Below are positions 24,652-33,208 of a stretch of 64,000 bases of DNA, piece by piece; the first letter of the stretch is position 1; each line of letters begins with the position of its first letter. The position numbers and the translations under genes are program-made. This stretch comes from an uncultured Christensenella sp. (GTDB taxonomy: Bacteria > Bacillota_A > Clostridia > Christensenellales > Borkfalkiaceae): positions 3,670 to 67,669 of the forward strand of contig CAJTTC010000010.1 in the NCBI GenBank assembly GCA_910579295.1, given 5' to 3'. Below the pieces are notes generated by a model. The model worked only from the letters and a program-made list of their open reading frames with translations. It was not told where the DNA came from and made no database searches.

Positions 24652-25145
24652 ACGCGGTTTTGTGCGGAATGATGGGCTGCGGCAAAACGACGGTTGCGGC
24701 TCAGCTGTCCGAATTGCTCGGCGTACAGTCGGTTGATATTGATAAGCTTATCGAGGAGCGTTACGGCAGTATAAACGCTATTTTCGCCGGGTACGGAGAA
24801 GAGCGTTTCCGCGATATCGAAACGGAGATTACGGCGGAAACAGCAAAAAAATACACGAACGCCGTGATATCGCTTGGCGGCGGTTGCGTATTGCGGCAAC
24901 AAAACGTCAACAATTTAAAGGCGACGGGTAAAATTATTTACCTGCGGGCTCAGCCCCGAACGCTTATCGACAGGTTGCGCGGCGATAACACGCGTCCGCT
25001 GTTGCAGGGCGGTTTGGAGGAGCGCGTTCACACCATATTATCAGAGCGCGCGCACGTATACGAGAGCGTCTCCGATTTTATTATAGACACCGACGGACTT
25101 ACTCCGTTGCAGATAGCGCAGAAAATAGAGGAAGAAATATTATGA
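24648..25145 (+). CDS. aroK: Shikimate kinase
   Basis: A 165-residue P-loop kinase. Walker A GMMGCGKTT lies at residues 7-15; then VDIDKLIEERYG, the RDIETEIT substrate arginine region, ISLGGGCV, and the lid RGDNTRPLL. I place the start at GTG 24648, which overlaps the aroQ stop codon; the upstream in-frame extension lies wholly in aroQ. It phosphorylates shikimate. The stop overlaps the next ATG. Confidence 0.95.
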   Translation: MNAVLCGMMGCGKTTVAAQLSELLGVQSVDIDKLIEERYGSINAIFAGYGEERFRDIETEITAETAKKYTNAVISLGGGCVLRQQNVNNLKATGKIIYLRAQPRTLIDRLRGDNTRPLLQGGLEERVHTILSERAHVYESVSDFIIDTDGLTPLQIAQKIEEEIL

Positions 25146-25867
25146 AAACCGTGTTGATTACGGGCGGCACAAAGGGAATAGGCAAGGCGGTTGCGCAGGA
25201 ATTTTTACAGCAGGGCTACGAGGTTATTCTCAATTATTTTCACGACGACGAGGCGGCGCTGTCAACTCAGTCGGAGTTTAACATGCTCGGCTTCTGTCCC
25301 GTGCTTATGCGCGCCGACGTTTCCGACGAAGAGCAGGTCAAGGATATGTTCAAGGAGGTTTTCCGCATCTACGGCAAGATTGACGTGCTGGTAAACAACG
25401 CGGGCATATCCAAAGTGCAGGTCATTCAGGACACCTCGCTTTACGATTGGGAGGAGGTGTTCGGCGTAAACGTCCGCGGCGTTTTCCTATGCTGTCGCGA
25501 GGTTGCCGAGAATATGATTTTTTCGGGCGGCGGCTGTATAATCAACGTCGCTTCGATATGGGGCGAGGTCGGCGCAAGCTGCGAGGTGGCTTATTCGGCT
25601 TCCAAGGGCGCGGTCATAGCGCTTACTAAGGCGCTTGCCAAGGAATTAGCTCCGTCGTTTGTGCGCGTGAACTGCGTATCCCCCGGCGTAATCGACACTC
25701 AGATGAACGAGCATTTATCCGAGGTCGAAATGGAGGATTTAATCAATCAGATTCCTTTGGGCAGGCTCGGCACGGGCGAGGACGTCGCCAAGGCGTGCAT
25801 ATACCTTGCCGAAAACGGCTACGTCACGGGCGAAGTGCTGTCCGTCGGCGGCGGCTTTGCTAAATAA
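25142..25867 (+). CDS. 3-oxoacyl-ACP reductase-like SDR
   Basis: A 241-residue classical SDR close to FabG: GGTKGIGKAVAQEF, DVLVNNAGISK, NVASIWGEVGASCEVAYSAS with YxxxK (Y-S-A-S-K), and a C-terminal GYVTGEVLSVGGGF. It could reduce beta-ketoacyl-ACP or another keto compound. Placement as the last gene of the aro operon (ATGA overlap with aroK) rather than next to fab genes makes the substrate uncertain, so I give no symbol. Confidence 0.88.
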   Translation: MKTVLITGGTKGIGKAVAQEFLQQGYEVILNYFHDDEAALSTQSEFNMLGFCPVLMRADVSDEEQVKDMFKEVFRIYGKIDVLVNNAGISKVQVIQDTSLYDWEEVFGVNVRGVFLCCREVAENMIFSGGGCIINVASIWGEVGASCEVAYSASKGAVIALTKALAKELAPSFVRVNCVSPGVIDTQMNEHLSEVEMEDLINQIPLGRLGTGEDVAKACIYLAENGYVTGEVLSVGGGFAK

Positions 25868-25949
25868 ATACTTAAAAATTTAAAAAAATTGAGCAAAAAT
25901 AAAGGAAATCACAGTTTTTTTTCGTATAAAATAAGTGTAAGAATGCAAA

Positions 25950-26978
25950 ATGGATAATTTTAAGTCGATAAGGGAAAAAACATATGCGATAGAGCAAGCC
26001 TTCCTTTCGCCCTATGCCGCGAAATCAAAGGACACGAGAGGCAGACAGCGTGAGGAAGAGCCGTGTGAAATGCGCACGGACTATCAGCGCGACCGCGACA
26101 GAATTATTTACAGCAAGGCGTTTATAAGGCTCAAAAACAAGACGCAGGTGTTTTTTTCACCCGAGGGCGACCACTACGTAACACGGCTTACGCACACGCT
26201 CGACGTGTCGCAGATTGCCCGTTCTCTCGCCCGTGCCCTGTCCCTGAACGAGGACTTAACCGAGGCGATAGCTTTGGGTCACGACTTGGGGCACACGCCG
26301 TTCGGTCACAGCGGCGAAAGAATACTGAACAAGCTGTCGCCCACGGGCTTTAAGCACAACGAGCAGTCGGTCAGGGTCGTCGACGTGTTGGAAAAGGACG
26401 GCAAGGGCTTAAATCTGACTTTCGAGGTTCGCGACGGAATACTCAACCACAAAAAGCAGTTAAAGCCTGCCACGTTAGAGGGCAAGTGCGTTAACATTGC
26501 CGACCGCATAGCTTACATAAATCACGATTTGAACGACGCGATACGGGCCGGTATATTAAAGCTGGAAGACGTACCTGCCCACATAAGGGAAGTTTTAGGC
26601 TCTACCTCGCGTGAGAGGATAAACACCGCGGTATCTTCCGTGTACGCCAACAGCGCGGGCAAGGCGGAAGTTGAGCTTGGGAGCGACGTGTTGGAGGCGA
26701 GCGACGAGCTGCGCGCTTTTATGTTCGAGAGAGTGTACCTTACTAAATTTGCCCGCGGCGAAGAGGAAAAGGCGGAGAGAATGATAAGCGCTCTGTACGA
26801 TTACTTCACTTCGCACCCGCAGGACTTGCCGCCGACGTTTATAAAGCTTGCCGGGAGCTATCCCGTCGAACAGGTAGTATGCGACTATATATCGTCTATG
26901 ACCGACAGGTACGCAATATACATATTCAATAAAATTTTCGTTCCGCGCGGTTGGACTTTCGTCGACGAAGTAAACTGA
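25950..26978 (+). CDS. dgt: dGTP triphosphohydrolase (HD domain)
   Basis: A 342-residue dGTPase-like HD phosphohydrolase. The metal-binding HD series is intact: RLTHTLDVSQIARSLARAL, then ALGHDLGHTPFGHSGE, and the later DRIAYINHDLNDA. It hydrolyses dNTPs to nucleosides and triphosphate. It is first in the order dgt-dnaG-rpoD-trmK-Nif3, a common clostridial arrangement. Confidence 0.94.
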   Translation: MDNFKSIREKTYAIEQAFLSPYAAKSKDTRGRQREEEPCEMRTDYQRDRDRIIYSKAFIRLKNKTQVFFSPEGDHYVTRLTHTLDVSQIARSLARALSLNEDLTEAIALGHDLGHTPFGHSGERILNKLSPTGFKHNEQSVRVVDVLEKDGKGLNLTFEVRDGILNHKKQLKPATLEGKCVNIADRIAYINHDLNDAIRAGILKLEDVPAHIREVLGSTSRERINTAVSSVYANSAGKAEVELGSDVLEASDELRAFMFERVYLTKFARGEEEKAERMISALYDYFTSHPQDLPPTFIKLAGSYPVEQVVCDYISSMTDRYAIYIFNKIFVPRGWTFVDEVN

Positions 26979-27045
26979 AAATCAACGGGCGGCTTTACGC
27001 GGCGTTCGGTTTACAGGTAATTTTGTTTTAATTCTCACTTGAAAT

Positions 27046-28839
27046 ATGGCAGGGGTAGATCAGGATTTTATAAGGACCTTGAAAGAAAAGGTCAATATCG
27101 TGGAAGTAGCCGAGGGCTATATCACACTTGAAAAGCGGGGCGCAAGCTATTGGGCGTGCTGCCCGTTTCACCACGAAAAAACTCCGTCCTTTGCCATAAA
27201 CGAGGCGGGGCAGTACTATCACTGCTTCGGTTGCGGCGAATCGGGCGACGTTATACGCTTCGTGTCGGAGCTTGAATCCCTCGACTTTATGGACGCGGTA
27301 AAGCTCCTTGCTCAGCGCGCCAAAATGCCGATGCCCGAAACGGTAAACGACAACGGCAAGACGGCTGAACTCAAACGCAAGCGCGACGCGCTTTTAAAGA
27401 TTTTAAACGACTGCGCGCATTTCTATCTTGACAATCTCAATTCGGGCAAAGCCGACGAGCATATAGATTATATTTTAAAGAGGCAGATACCGTCGGGTAT
27501 GGTACGCGCGTTCGGTCTGGGCGCAAGCTTAAACTATAACGACTTGCCCAAATATCTGCTGTCGAAGGGCTATTCGCGGCAGGATATAGTAGACAGCGGC
27601 ACGGTAAACGACGCCAACGGCAGACTTACCGACGCGCAGGGCGGGCGGCTCGTTTTTCCCATAATCAATTCCTATAACGAGGTTATCGCGTTTGGCGGCA
27701 GAGCTTTAAAAAAGGTCGATTTCGGAAAGTACGTCAACACGCGCGACACGCTCATATTCAACAAGAGAAAAAACCTCTACAATATAAATCTTCTTAAAAA
27801 GCTGAAAAAGAGCCAAACTGTTAAAGAGGTCATAATGGTAGAGGGATATATGGACACCGTTTCGCTCTATCAGGCGGGCTTTAAAAACGTCGTTGCAAGT
27901 ATGGGCACGTCGCTCACGCAGGATCAGGCGCGGCTTTTAAAGCGTTACGCCGACACCGTGCTTATCAGTTACGACGGCGACGGCGCGGGGCAAAAGGCGA
28001 ATTTACGCGGGCTCGACATTCTGAAAGAAGAGGGGCTGAACGTAAAGGTTGTCCCTCTCCCCGAGGGGTTAGATCCCGACGACGTGATAAAACAGCGCGG
28101 CAACGAGGGGTATCAGGCGTGTCTTGACGCCGCGATGCCGCTGATTGATTACAAGCTTTTCGTGCTGAAAAAGGGCTTTGACCTGCAACGCACGGAGGAC
28201 AAGCGTCGGTACGTTACGGAGGCGCTCGACGTAATCCGCACGGCTGAAAGCTCGGCTGTAAAGGAGGAGCTTTTAAAGAGGTTGCGCGACGATACGGGCA
28301 TATCGTTCGAGGCGTTAAAGCGCGATTTGGAGGCGAAGCCGAAGCCTGTCGAGACAAAAAAAGAGATTGCCGAGGTGAGGAGCGACAACGCCGACGCGTC
28401 AAAAAAAGCTTCGCGGTACGTGCTGTCGGGATTTCTCTTCGGCGCGGACTATACCGAGGGGTTGGACGTTGCGACCGTACCGTTTAAGGACGAGGTGCAC
28501 ATAATAATCGCCAAATACATACGGTCTAAAAAGCTTATGGAGGAGCAGATTCGTCTGAGCGAAATTTTTGAGTTCTTTGACGAAAAGACCCCCGAGTATG
28601 ACGAGCTTACACGCATTCTGGACTATTCCGAGGGCGGCGGACTGACGGGCGAGGTTGCCGAAAAATACTTTTTCGACTGTCTTGTAAAGATGAAGCTTGA
28701 CGACGTTGACGAAAAGATTGCCGAAGAAACGAAGCGGCTGAGCGGCGTTACGGACGTCAGGCAGAGGGCGGGCATAGCTCAGAAGATTTACGAGCTTGCC
28801 AAACAAAAGGAAAAAATAAAGAACGGAGCAAGAGATTGA
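27046..28839 (+). CDS. dnaG: DNA primase
   Basis: A 597-residue DnaG. N-terminal CHC2 zinc finger (CCPFHHEKTPSFAI then YYHCFGCGESGD, about 38-65), the RNA polymerase basic region (VFPIINSYNEVIAFGGRAL), the Toprim core (MVEGYMDTVSLYQAGFKNVV and SYDGDGAGQKA) and a helical C-terminal helicase-binding domain are in order. It makes RNA primers at the replication fork. It is 31 bases ahead of rpoD, the classic macromolecular-synthesis operon. Confidence 0.97.
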   Translation: MAGVDQDFIRTLKEKVNIVEVAEGYITLEKRGASYWACCPFHHEKTPSFAINEAGQYYHCFGCGESGDVIRFVSELESLDFMDAVKLLAQRAKMPMPETVNDNGKTAELKRKRDALLKILNDCAHFYLDNLNSGKADEHIDYILKRQIPSGMVRAFGLGASLNYNDLPKYLLSKGYSRQDIVDSGTVNDANGRLTDAQGGRLVFPIINSYNEVIAFGGRALKKVDFGKYVNTRDTLIFNKRKNLYNINLLKKLKKSQTVKEVIMVEGYMDTVSLYQAGFKNVVASMGTSLTQDQARLLKRYADTVLISYDGDGAGQKANLRGLDILKEEGLNVKVVPLPEGLDPDDVIKQRGNEGYQACLDAAMPLIDYKLFVLKKGFDLQRTEDKRRYVTEALDVIRTAESSAVKEELLKRLRDDTGISFEALKRDLEAKPKPVETKKEIAEVRSDNADASKKASRYVLSGFLFGADYTEGLDVATVPFKDEVHIIIAKYIRSKKLMEEQIRLSEIFEFFDEKTPEYDELTRILDYSEGGGLTGEVAEKYFFDCLVKMKLDDVDEKIAEETKRLSGVTDVRQRAGIAQKIYELAKQKEKIKNGARD

Positions 28840-28870
28840 CAAATCGGTTTGCAAAGGAAGGCGGTGAATT

Positions 28871-29929
28871 ATGAATTTGACTGAACAGAAACTCAACGAA
28901 ATTTTAAAGCAGATTATCGACGGTTATTCGTACAAGGGCGCAATATCGACAAACACTCTGTGCGATATGCTCGAAAAGTATGAAACGACTCCCGCGCAAG
29001 TCGATTACGTATACAAATCGATTGCGGAGGTCGGCATACAGATTATCGACGAGGCGGAGCGCGACAAGGAGCTGTACGAGCAGGCGCTCTCCGACGTCAG
29101 TCTCGACGACCCCGTAAAGATGTATTTAAAGGACATAGGCGAAGTGCCTCTGCTCTCCGCAGACGACGAAATCGAGCTTGCCCGCAGGATACAGGAGGGC
29201 GACGAGGAGGCGAAAAAGCGTCTGTCCGAAGCCAATTTAAGACTTGTCGTTTCGATTGCAAAGCGGTACGTCGGGCGCGGAATGCTCTTTCTCGATTTAA
29301 TTCAGGAGGGCAATATCGGACTTATGAAGGCGGTTGAAAAATTCGACTATCAGAAGGGCTTCAAGTTCTCTACGTACGCAACGTGGTGGATAAGACAAGC
29401 CATTACGAGAGCCATAGCCGATCAGGCGCGTACAATCCGTATCCCCGTGCATATGGTGGAAACAATCAACAAGCTCACCCGAGTTTCGCGTATCTTGTTG
29501 CAGACGTTGGGAAGAGAGCCCACCCCCGCGGAGATAGCCGCTGAAATGGCGGTATCGGAGGAGCGCGTCCGTGAAATTCAGAAGATAGCGCAAGACCCCG
29601 TATCGCTCGAAACGCCTATCGGCGAGGAAGAGGACAGTCATTTGGGCGATTTTATCGAGGACGACAGAGCGGTAACTCCGTCGGACAGCGTTTCCACAAC
29701 AATGCTCAAAGAAACGCTCCTGTCCGTACTCAACAGCCTCACCCCGCGTGAAGAAAAGGTTCTCAGATTGCGCTACGGCGTGGACGACGGCAGACCTAGA
29801 ACGCTTGAAGAGGTGGGTAAAGAATTTAACGTCACCCGTGAAAGAATAAGGCAGATAGAGGCAAAGGCTTTAAGAAAGCTGCGCCACCCCTCGCGCTCAA
29901 AGCACTTAAAGGATTTCCTCGACACTTAA
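28871..29929 (+). CDS. rpoD: Housekeeping RNA polymerase sigma factor (SigA/RpoD)
   Basis: A 352-residue sigma-70. Region 1.2 starts DDPVKMYLKDIGEVPLLS, region 2 has RLVVSIAKRYVGRGMLFLDL and the -10 recognition segment FSTYATWWIRQAITRAI, region 3 is PTPAEIAAEMAVSEERV, and region 4 ends with the helix-turn-helix TLEEVGKEFNVTRERIRQIE. The N-terminal region 1.1 is short, as in other Firmicutes. It fits the TTGACA/TATAAT promoters seen throughout the window. The ribosome binding site is AAGGCGGTG. Confidence 0.98.
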   Translation: MNLTEQKLNEILKQIIDGYSYKGAISTNTLCDMLEKYETTPAQVDYVYKSIAEVGIQIIDEAERDKELYEQALSDVSLDDPVKMYLKDIGEVPLLSADDEIELARRIQEGDEEAKKRLSEANLRLVVSIAKRYVGRGMLFLDLIQEGNIGLMKAVEKFDYQKGFKFSTYATWWIRQAITRAIADQARTIRIPVHMVETINKLTRVSRILLQTLGREPTPAEIAAEMAVSEERVREIQKIAQDPVSLETPIGEEEDSHLGDFIEDDRAVTPSDSVSTTMLKETLLSVLNSLTPREEKVLRLRYGVDDGRPRTLEEVGKEFNVTRERIRQIEAKALRKLRHPSRSKHLKDFLDT

Positions 29930-29932
29930 AAA

Positions 29933-30565
29933 ATGGACAGAATAAATATGATTTGCGCTTATATCGACAGATGCCGTACGTTTGCCGATATAGGTTGCGA
30001 CCATGGCTATTGTACGCAGTACGTTCTGAAAAACCGACTGTGCGACGGCGCGATTATTTCCGACGTCAGCGCAAAGAGCCTGAACAAGGCGGAAAAGTTG
30101 CTCGCCCCCTTTATTGAAAAGGGAGTATGCCGCGCTGTGTGTTGCGACGGACTGCGGGAAATTCCCGAGGACGCGGAGCAGGTACTTATTGCGGGTATGG
30201 GCGGCGAAGAGATAATTAAGATTCTATCGGAGGGCTTCATACCGCGGAAATTTATTCTGCAACCTATGAAGAATGCCGACAAGCTGAGGCGATATCTTAT
30301 TGACCGCGGCTGTAAAATTATTGCGGACGATATTTTCAAAGACGATAAGTTTTACTTTATAATAAAGGGCGAGCGTTCGGGCGGTTGCGCTAGCTACACC
30401 GCGCAACAGTTGGCTTTCGGGCGCGACAGCCTTAAAAATCCCGTGTTCAGGGAGTACGCCGCCGAGGAACTGCGAAAGCGGAACGAGCTTTTGAAGACGT
30501 GCGGCGGCTCGGGCACGGACAAAATTATGCGCGAAATGCGCTTCATTGCGGAGGCAATAGAATGA
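29933..30565 (+). CDS. trmK: tRNA (adenine-22-N1)-methyltransferase
   Basis: A 210-residue class I SAM methyltransferase of the TrmK family. It has the SAM motif FADIGCDHGYCTQYVL (about 18-33), LIAGMGGEEII and the substrate segment RKFILQPMKNADKLRRYL. It methylates A22 of certain tRNAs. It begins 3 bases after rpoD and overlaps the Nif3 gene by 4 bases, as in other Firmicutes. Confidence 0.93.
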   Translation: MDRINMICAYIDRCRTFADIGCDHGYCTQYVLKNRLCDGAIISDVSAKSLNKAEKLLAPFIEKGVCRAVCCDGLREIPEDAEQVLIAGMGGEEIIKILSEGFIPRKFILQPMKNADKLRRYLIDRGCKIIADDIFKDDKFYFIIKGERSGGCASYTAQQLAFGRDSLKNPVFREYAAEELRKRNELLKTCGGSGTDKIMREMRFIAEAIE

Positions 30566-31350
30566 CTGTTGAAGAGGTACTTGAAATCTACGAAAGGGAG
30601 ATAGCGCCCGTAAAGCTGTCCGACGACTTTTGCGCAAAGTATAAGATGTACGACAACAGCGGCATCATAATAAATTGCGGCAAGCCCGTTGAGAGCGTTC
30701 TCTTTTCTCTCGACTTTTCGGAGAAGGCGGTAGACCTTGCCGTGAGTGACGGCTGTAATCTTATAATTACGCATCATCCCGCCATTTACGGGGGCATATC
30801 GCGGCTGGACGTAATAAAAAACCCGCAGGCACGCGCAATCGCCAAGTGTCTTAAAAACGACGTTTCGGTTATTTCGATGCACCTCAATTCGGACGTAGCC
30901 CCTCTCGGAATAGACCATTATTTAATGGAAGCCTTTGGCGGGACAAATCCTCGCGTTTTATGCAATATAGAGGGCGGCGGTTACGGCAGATTATACAAAA
31001 TTATGCCCATAACGCCCGACGGGCTTGTGCGCCGCGTCGCCGACTTCTTCAAGACTAACCGCTTCGAGTGCTTCGGCGTTTTAAAGGACAGGATAGAGAC
31101 GGTCGCTTCGTTCTGCGGCGCGGGTTGCGACGATAATACGATAACTTTTGCGATAGAGGGCGGCGCGGATATCTTCGTTTCGTCCGATATCAAGCACCAT
31201 CAGATTGCGCAGCTTGTCGAGAGTGGTATAGCCGTCGTTCAGCTCACGCATTACAGTGCGGAGGCGTACGGCTTTCAGGAAATTTATTTTAAACTTAACG
31301 ACAAGTTGCCCGTAGACTCGTTCTTCTTTTTCGACGATCGTCTGGCGTGA
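30562..31350 (+). CDS. Nif3-like dinuclear metal centre protein
   Basis: A 262-residue Nif3/DUF34 protein. Metal-binding segments LIITHHPAIYGGISRLD near 70-86 and the C-terminal LTHYSAEAYGFQEI are conserved. These hexameric proteins are commonly paired with trmK; a GTP cyclohydrolase or tRNA-related role has been suggested but is unsettled. Start ATG 30562 overlaps the trmK stop (ATGA). Confidence 0.92.
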   Translation: MTVEEVLEIYEREIAPVKLSDDFCAKYKMYDNSGIIINCGKPVESVLFSLDFSEKAVDLAVSDGCNLIITHHPAIYGGISRLDVIKNPQARAIAKCLKNDVSVISMHLNSDVAPLGIDHYLMEAFGGTNPRVLCNIEGGGYGRLYKIMPITPDGLVRRVADFFKTNRFECFGVLKDRIETVASFCGAGCDDNTITFAIEGGADIFVSSDIKHHQIAQLVESGIAVVQLTHYSAEAYGFQEIYFKLNDKLPVDSFFFFDDRLA

Positions 31351-31403
31351 TTTGATAAAAATATAAAATCAGTAAGAAAAAGCAGTTTTCAAAGGAGATA
31401 AAC

Positions 31404-32105
31404 ATGTCACAGATAGCACGGCTCATAGAGTATCAGCAAAAGGATTCCGAACTTTTAAAGATTGAACAGGAAATATCCAATTCGGAAGAGCGTAAAAAGT
31501 TTATACAGACCCAGAGCTATATCAAAAAGGCTTCCGACAAGCTTGACAAGCTCGACGCGCAGGCGCAGGGAGTAACCACGCACCTCGACGCATTGAAAGA
31601 GAGTTACGGCGAGATAACCGAAACGTTAAAGGATTTCGAGCACCTCGACGAGCTTGTGGAGAGCGGCGCAGACTTATCATTCTATCAGCGCAACGCCGCG
31701 CAGATTGTCGAAAAGATAAAGGCGTTGAAGAGCGAGATTGCCAACTTAATCGCAAGCGCTAAGGAGATTGCAGAGGAATACAAAAATTTAAAGAAGAACG
31801 TCATAGCCGCGCAGAAGCAGTATCCCGAGGTTCAGGCGGCTTACAGGCAATTTAAGCAGTCCAAGCAGGAGCAGACGGACAAAATCACCGCCGAGCTCGA
31901 AGAGATTGCAAAGGGAATTGACCCCGAAGTATTGCGCAAATATCAGACAAAGCGTTCGGAGCGTATCTTCCCTATCATTTGCGAAATAAAACACGACAGG
32001 TGTTCCAAGTGCGGAATAGAGCTGTCGATTGCAGATAAAGAAGAGGTTGCAACGGGTAAGGTTGTGGAGTGCGAAAACTGTCACCGCCTGTTATTCAATG
32101 CGTAA
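31404..32105 (+). CDS. Zinc-ribbon coiled-coil protein (C4-type, DUF164)
   Basis: A 233-residue protein with a long coiled coil (about residues 10-180, heavy in Glu, Lys and Gln) and a C-terminal four-cysteine zinc ribbon: CSKCGIELS (near 199-202) and CENCHRLLF (near 222-225). This is the CT398/YaiL-like DUF164 family, nucleic-acid associated and widespread in Firmicutes; precise function is unknown. Ribosome binding site AAAGGAGATAAAC. Confidence 0.88.
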   Translation: MSQIARLIEYQQKDSELLKIEQEISNSEERKKFIQTQSYIKKASDKLDKLDAQAQGVTTHLDALKESYGEITETLKDFEHLDELVESGADLSFYQRNAAQIVEKIKALKSEIANLIASAKEIAEEYKNLKKNVIAAQKQYPEVQAAYRQFKQSKQEQTDKITAELEEIAKGIDPEVLRKYQTKRSERIFPIICEIKHDRCSKCGIELSIADKEEVATGKVVECENCHRLLFNA

Positions 32106-32129
32106 CGGCGGGAGGTTGCACAGGCTCAG

Positions 32130-32189
32130 ATGAACTTAGACGGAAAGAGCGTTGCGGTGTTCGGCGACAGTATTGGGGAGATAAACTCT
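32130..32189 (+). pseudogene. Possible remnant of an SGNH hydrolase N-terminus
   Basis: Immediately upstream of and in frame with the flavodoxin gene is a 20-codon stretch reading MNLDGKSVAVFGDSIGE. This resembles the start of clostridial SGNH/GDSL hydrolases, whose first block is typically V-A-x-x-G-D-S-I-T. The rest of such a gene is missing. It may be a deletion scar fused to the next gene, or simply the flavodoxin's own N-terminal extension. Confidence 0.3.
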
Positions 32190-32813
32190 ATGAAGGTGTT
32201 GATGATAAACGGCAGTACGCACGAAAACGGCACGACTGCCGCGGCTCTCAAAATTATTGCGGAGGAGCTTAAAGCGCAGGGGATTGACAGCGAAACCGTC
32301 TGTATAGGTACGGCGGCAATTCATTCCTGCACGGGCTGTATGGGCTGTCAGAAGCTCGGCAAGTGCGTGTTCGGCGACGACCCCGTAAACGCGGTGGGCG
32401 CAAAGGTAAAGGAGGCAGACGGATATATTTTCGCCGCGCCCGTTCACTACGCGTCGCCCGCAGGAGCAGTCATTGCGTTTCTGGACAGACTGTTCTATTC
32501 GCACGGCAAGTATATGAAGTTCAAGCCCGCGGCAAGCGTTGTTGCGGCAAGGCGCGCAGGCACGACCGCCTCGTACGACGTATTGAATAAGTACATACAG
32601 ATAAACAGTATGATACAAGCGCCGTCAACGTATTGGAATATGGTGTTCGGCGCAAATGCCGGGGATACAAAGCAGGATTTGGAGGGCGCGACGGTTATGC
32701 GGGCGATAGGCTCGAATATGGCGTGGCTTTTAAAGCTCTTGGATAGCGCTAAGGGCACGCCGCTCGAAAAGCCCGTAATAATCGACAAGGTAAAAACCAA
32801 TTTTATAAGATAA
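32190..32813 (+). CDS. Flavodoxin-family NAD(P)H-dependent oxidoreductase
   Basis: A 207-residue flavodoxin-like reductase: the phosphate loop MINGSTHENGTTAAAL sits at the N-terminus, then the cysteines HSCTGCMGCQKLGKC near 52-65, and the FMN-contact AAPVHYASPAGAVIAFLDR. These proteins reduce quinones, metals or aromatic compounds. I place the start at ATG 32190, preceded by GGGGAG; an in-frame ATG at 32130 would add 20 residues that look unrelated. Confidence 0.82.
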   Translation: MKVLMINGSTHENGTTAAALKIIAEELKAQGIDSETVCIGTAAIHSCTGCMGCQKLGKCVFGDDPVNAVGAKVKEADGYIFAAPVHYASPAGAVIAFLDRLFYSHGKYMKFKPAASVVAARRAGTTASYDVLNKYIQINSMIQAPSTYWNMVFGANAGDTKQDLEGATVMRAIGSNMAWLLKLLDSAKGTPLEKPVIIDKVKTNFIR

Positions 32814-32836
32814 AAAAAGCTCCGTCAAACAGGAGC
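32812..32836 (-). terminator. Terminator of the minus-strand RNA
   Basis: On the minus strand GCTCC and GGAGC pair around an 8-base loop, followed by seven T (plus-strand A run at 32812-32818). There is no T run on the plus side, so it acts only leftward. Confidence 0.75.
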
Positions 32837-33075
32837 AAAAAAATAATAAATCCGCTTATGCCGTGCGTGAAAAAGTATTAACCCGCTTCTCGCAGGTGGG
32901 TGCGGCGAAGCAAAAAACTAATCGGACTTTCCGTTGACTAAGTTGAAGAAATGGCGAACAAGTTAAAAGCCGCCGACAACTTAAACAGACCTTGCCTATT
33001 TCAGCGAACGTTCCGCTCCCGTTAAAATAATGTGGATTACGAATTTCTCACGTCACGCGCACAGCAGACTTATCT
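32812..33075 (-). ncRNA. Structured minus-strand RNA candidate, about 264 nt
   Basis: This is a gene-free stretch of about 395 bases between the flavodoxin gene and aspS, and on the minus strand it has every sign of a discrete RNA. A promoter (TTGCTT, 17 bases, TATAAT; 33110 down to 33082) leads to a start near 33075. The transcript ends at a hairpin GCTCC/GGAGC with seven T. The two ends pair: GCTGTGCG with CGCACGGC, TGAGAAA with TTTTTCA, TAATCC with GGGTTA. Inside are hairpins such as CGGA-AAG-TCCG and AAGTTG/CAACTT. No reading frame fits. I could not match it to SRP, tmRNA, RNase P or a T-box; a long 6S-type RNA is possible. Confidence 0.6.
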
Positions 33076-33081
33076 GTTAGC

Positions 33082-33110
33082 ATTATAGCATAGGCGTATA
33101 TGAAAAGCAA
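33082..33110 (-). promoter_or_regulatory. Promoter of the minus-strand RNA
   Basis: On the minus strand TTGCTT (33110-33105), 17 bases, TATAAT (33087-33082). Start near 33075. Confidence 0.75.
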
Positions 33111-33208
33111 GTGAAAGAGCAGATTGCACGTCTACTATTTTTTGGTATAAAAAAGGCGGATTGCCGCTCACAAAAATAAAACAAATCAAAGGAAAACAGA
33201 GGTGAATT

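Noticed and set aside
32812..33075. SRP RNA or tmRNA
   Set aside because: The SRP GGAAG tetraloop domain and the tmRNA acceptor and tag sequences are absent from both strands.
32837..33208. T-box leader for aspS
   Set aside because: A GGTGGGTGCGG-like string occurs near 32895, but far from aspS and without the T-box NGGN loop, the AGAGA box or a terminator before the gene. Promoter and terminator polarity instead favour a minus-strand RNA.
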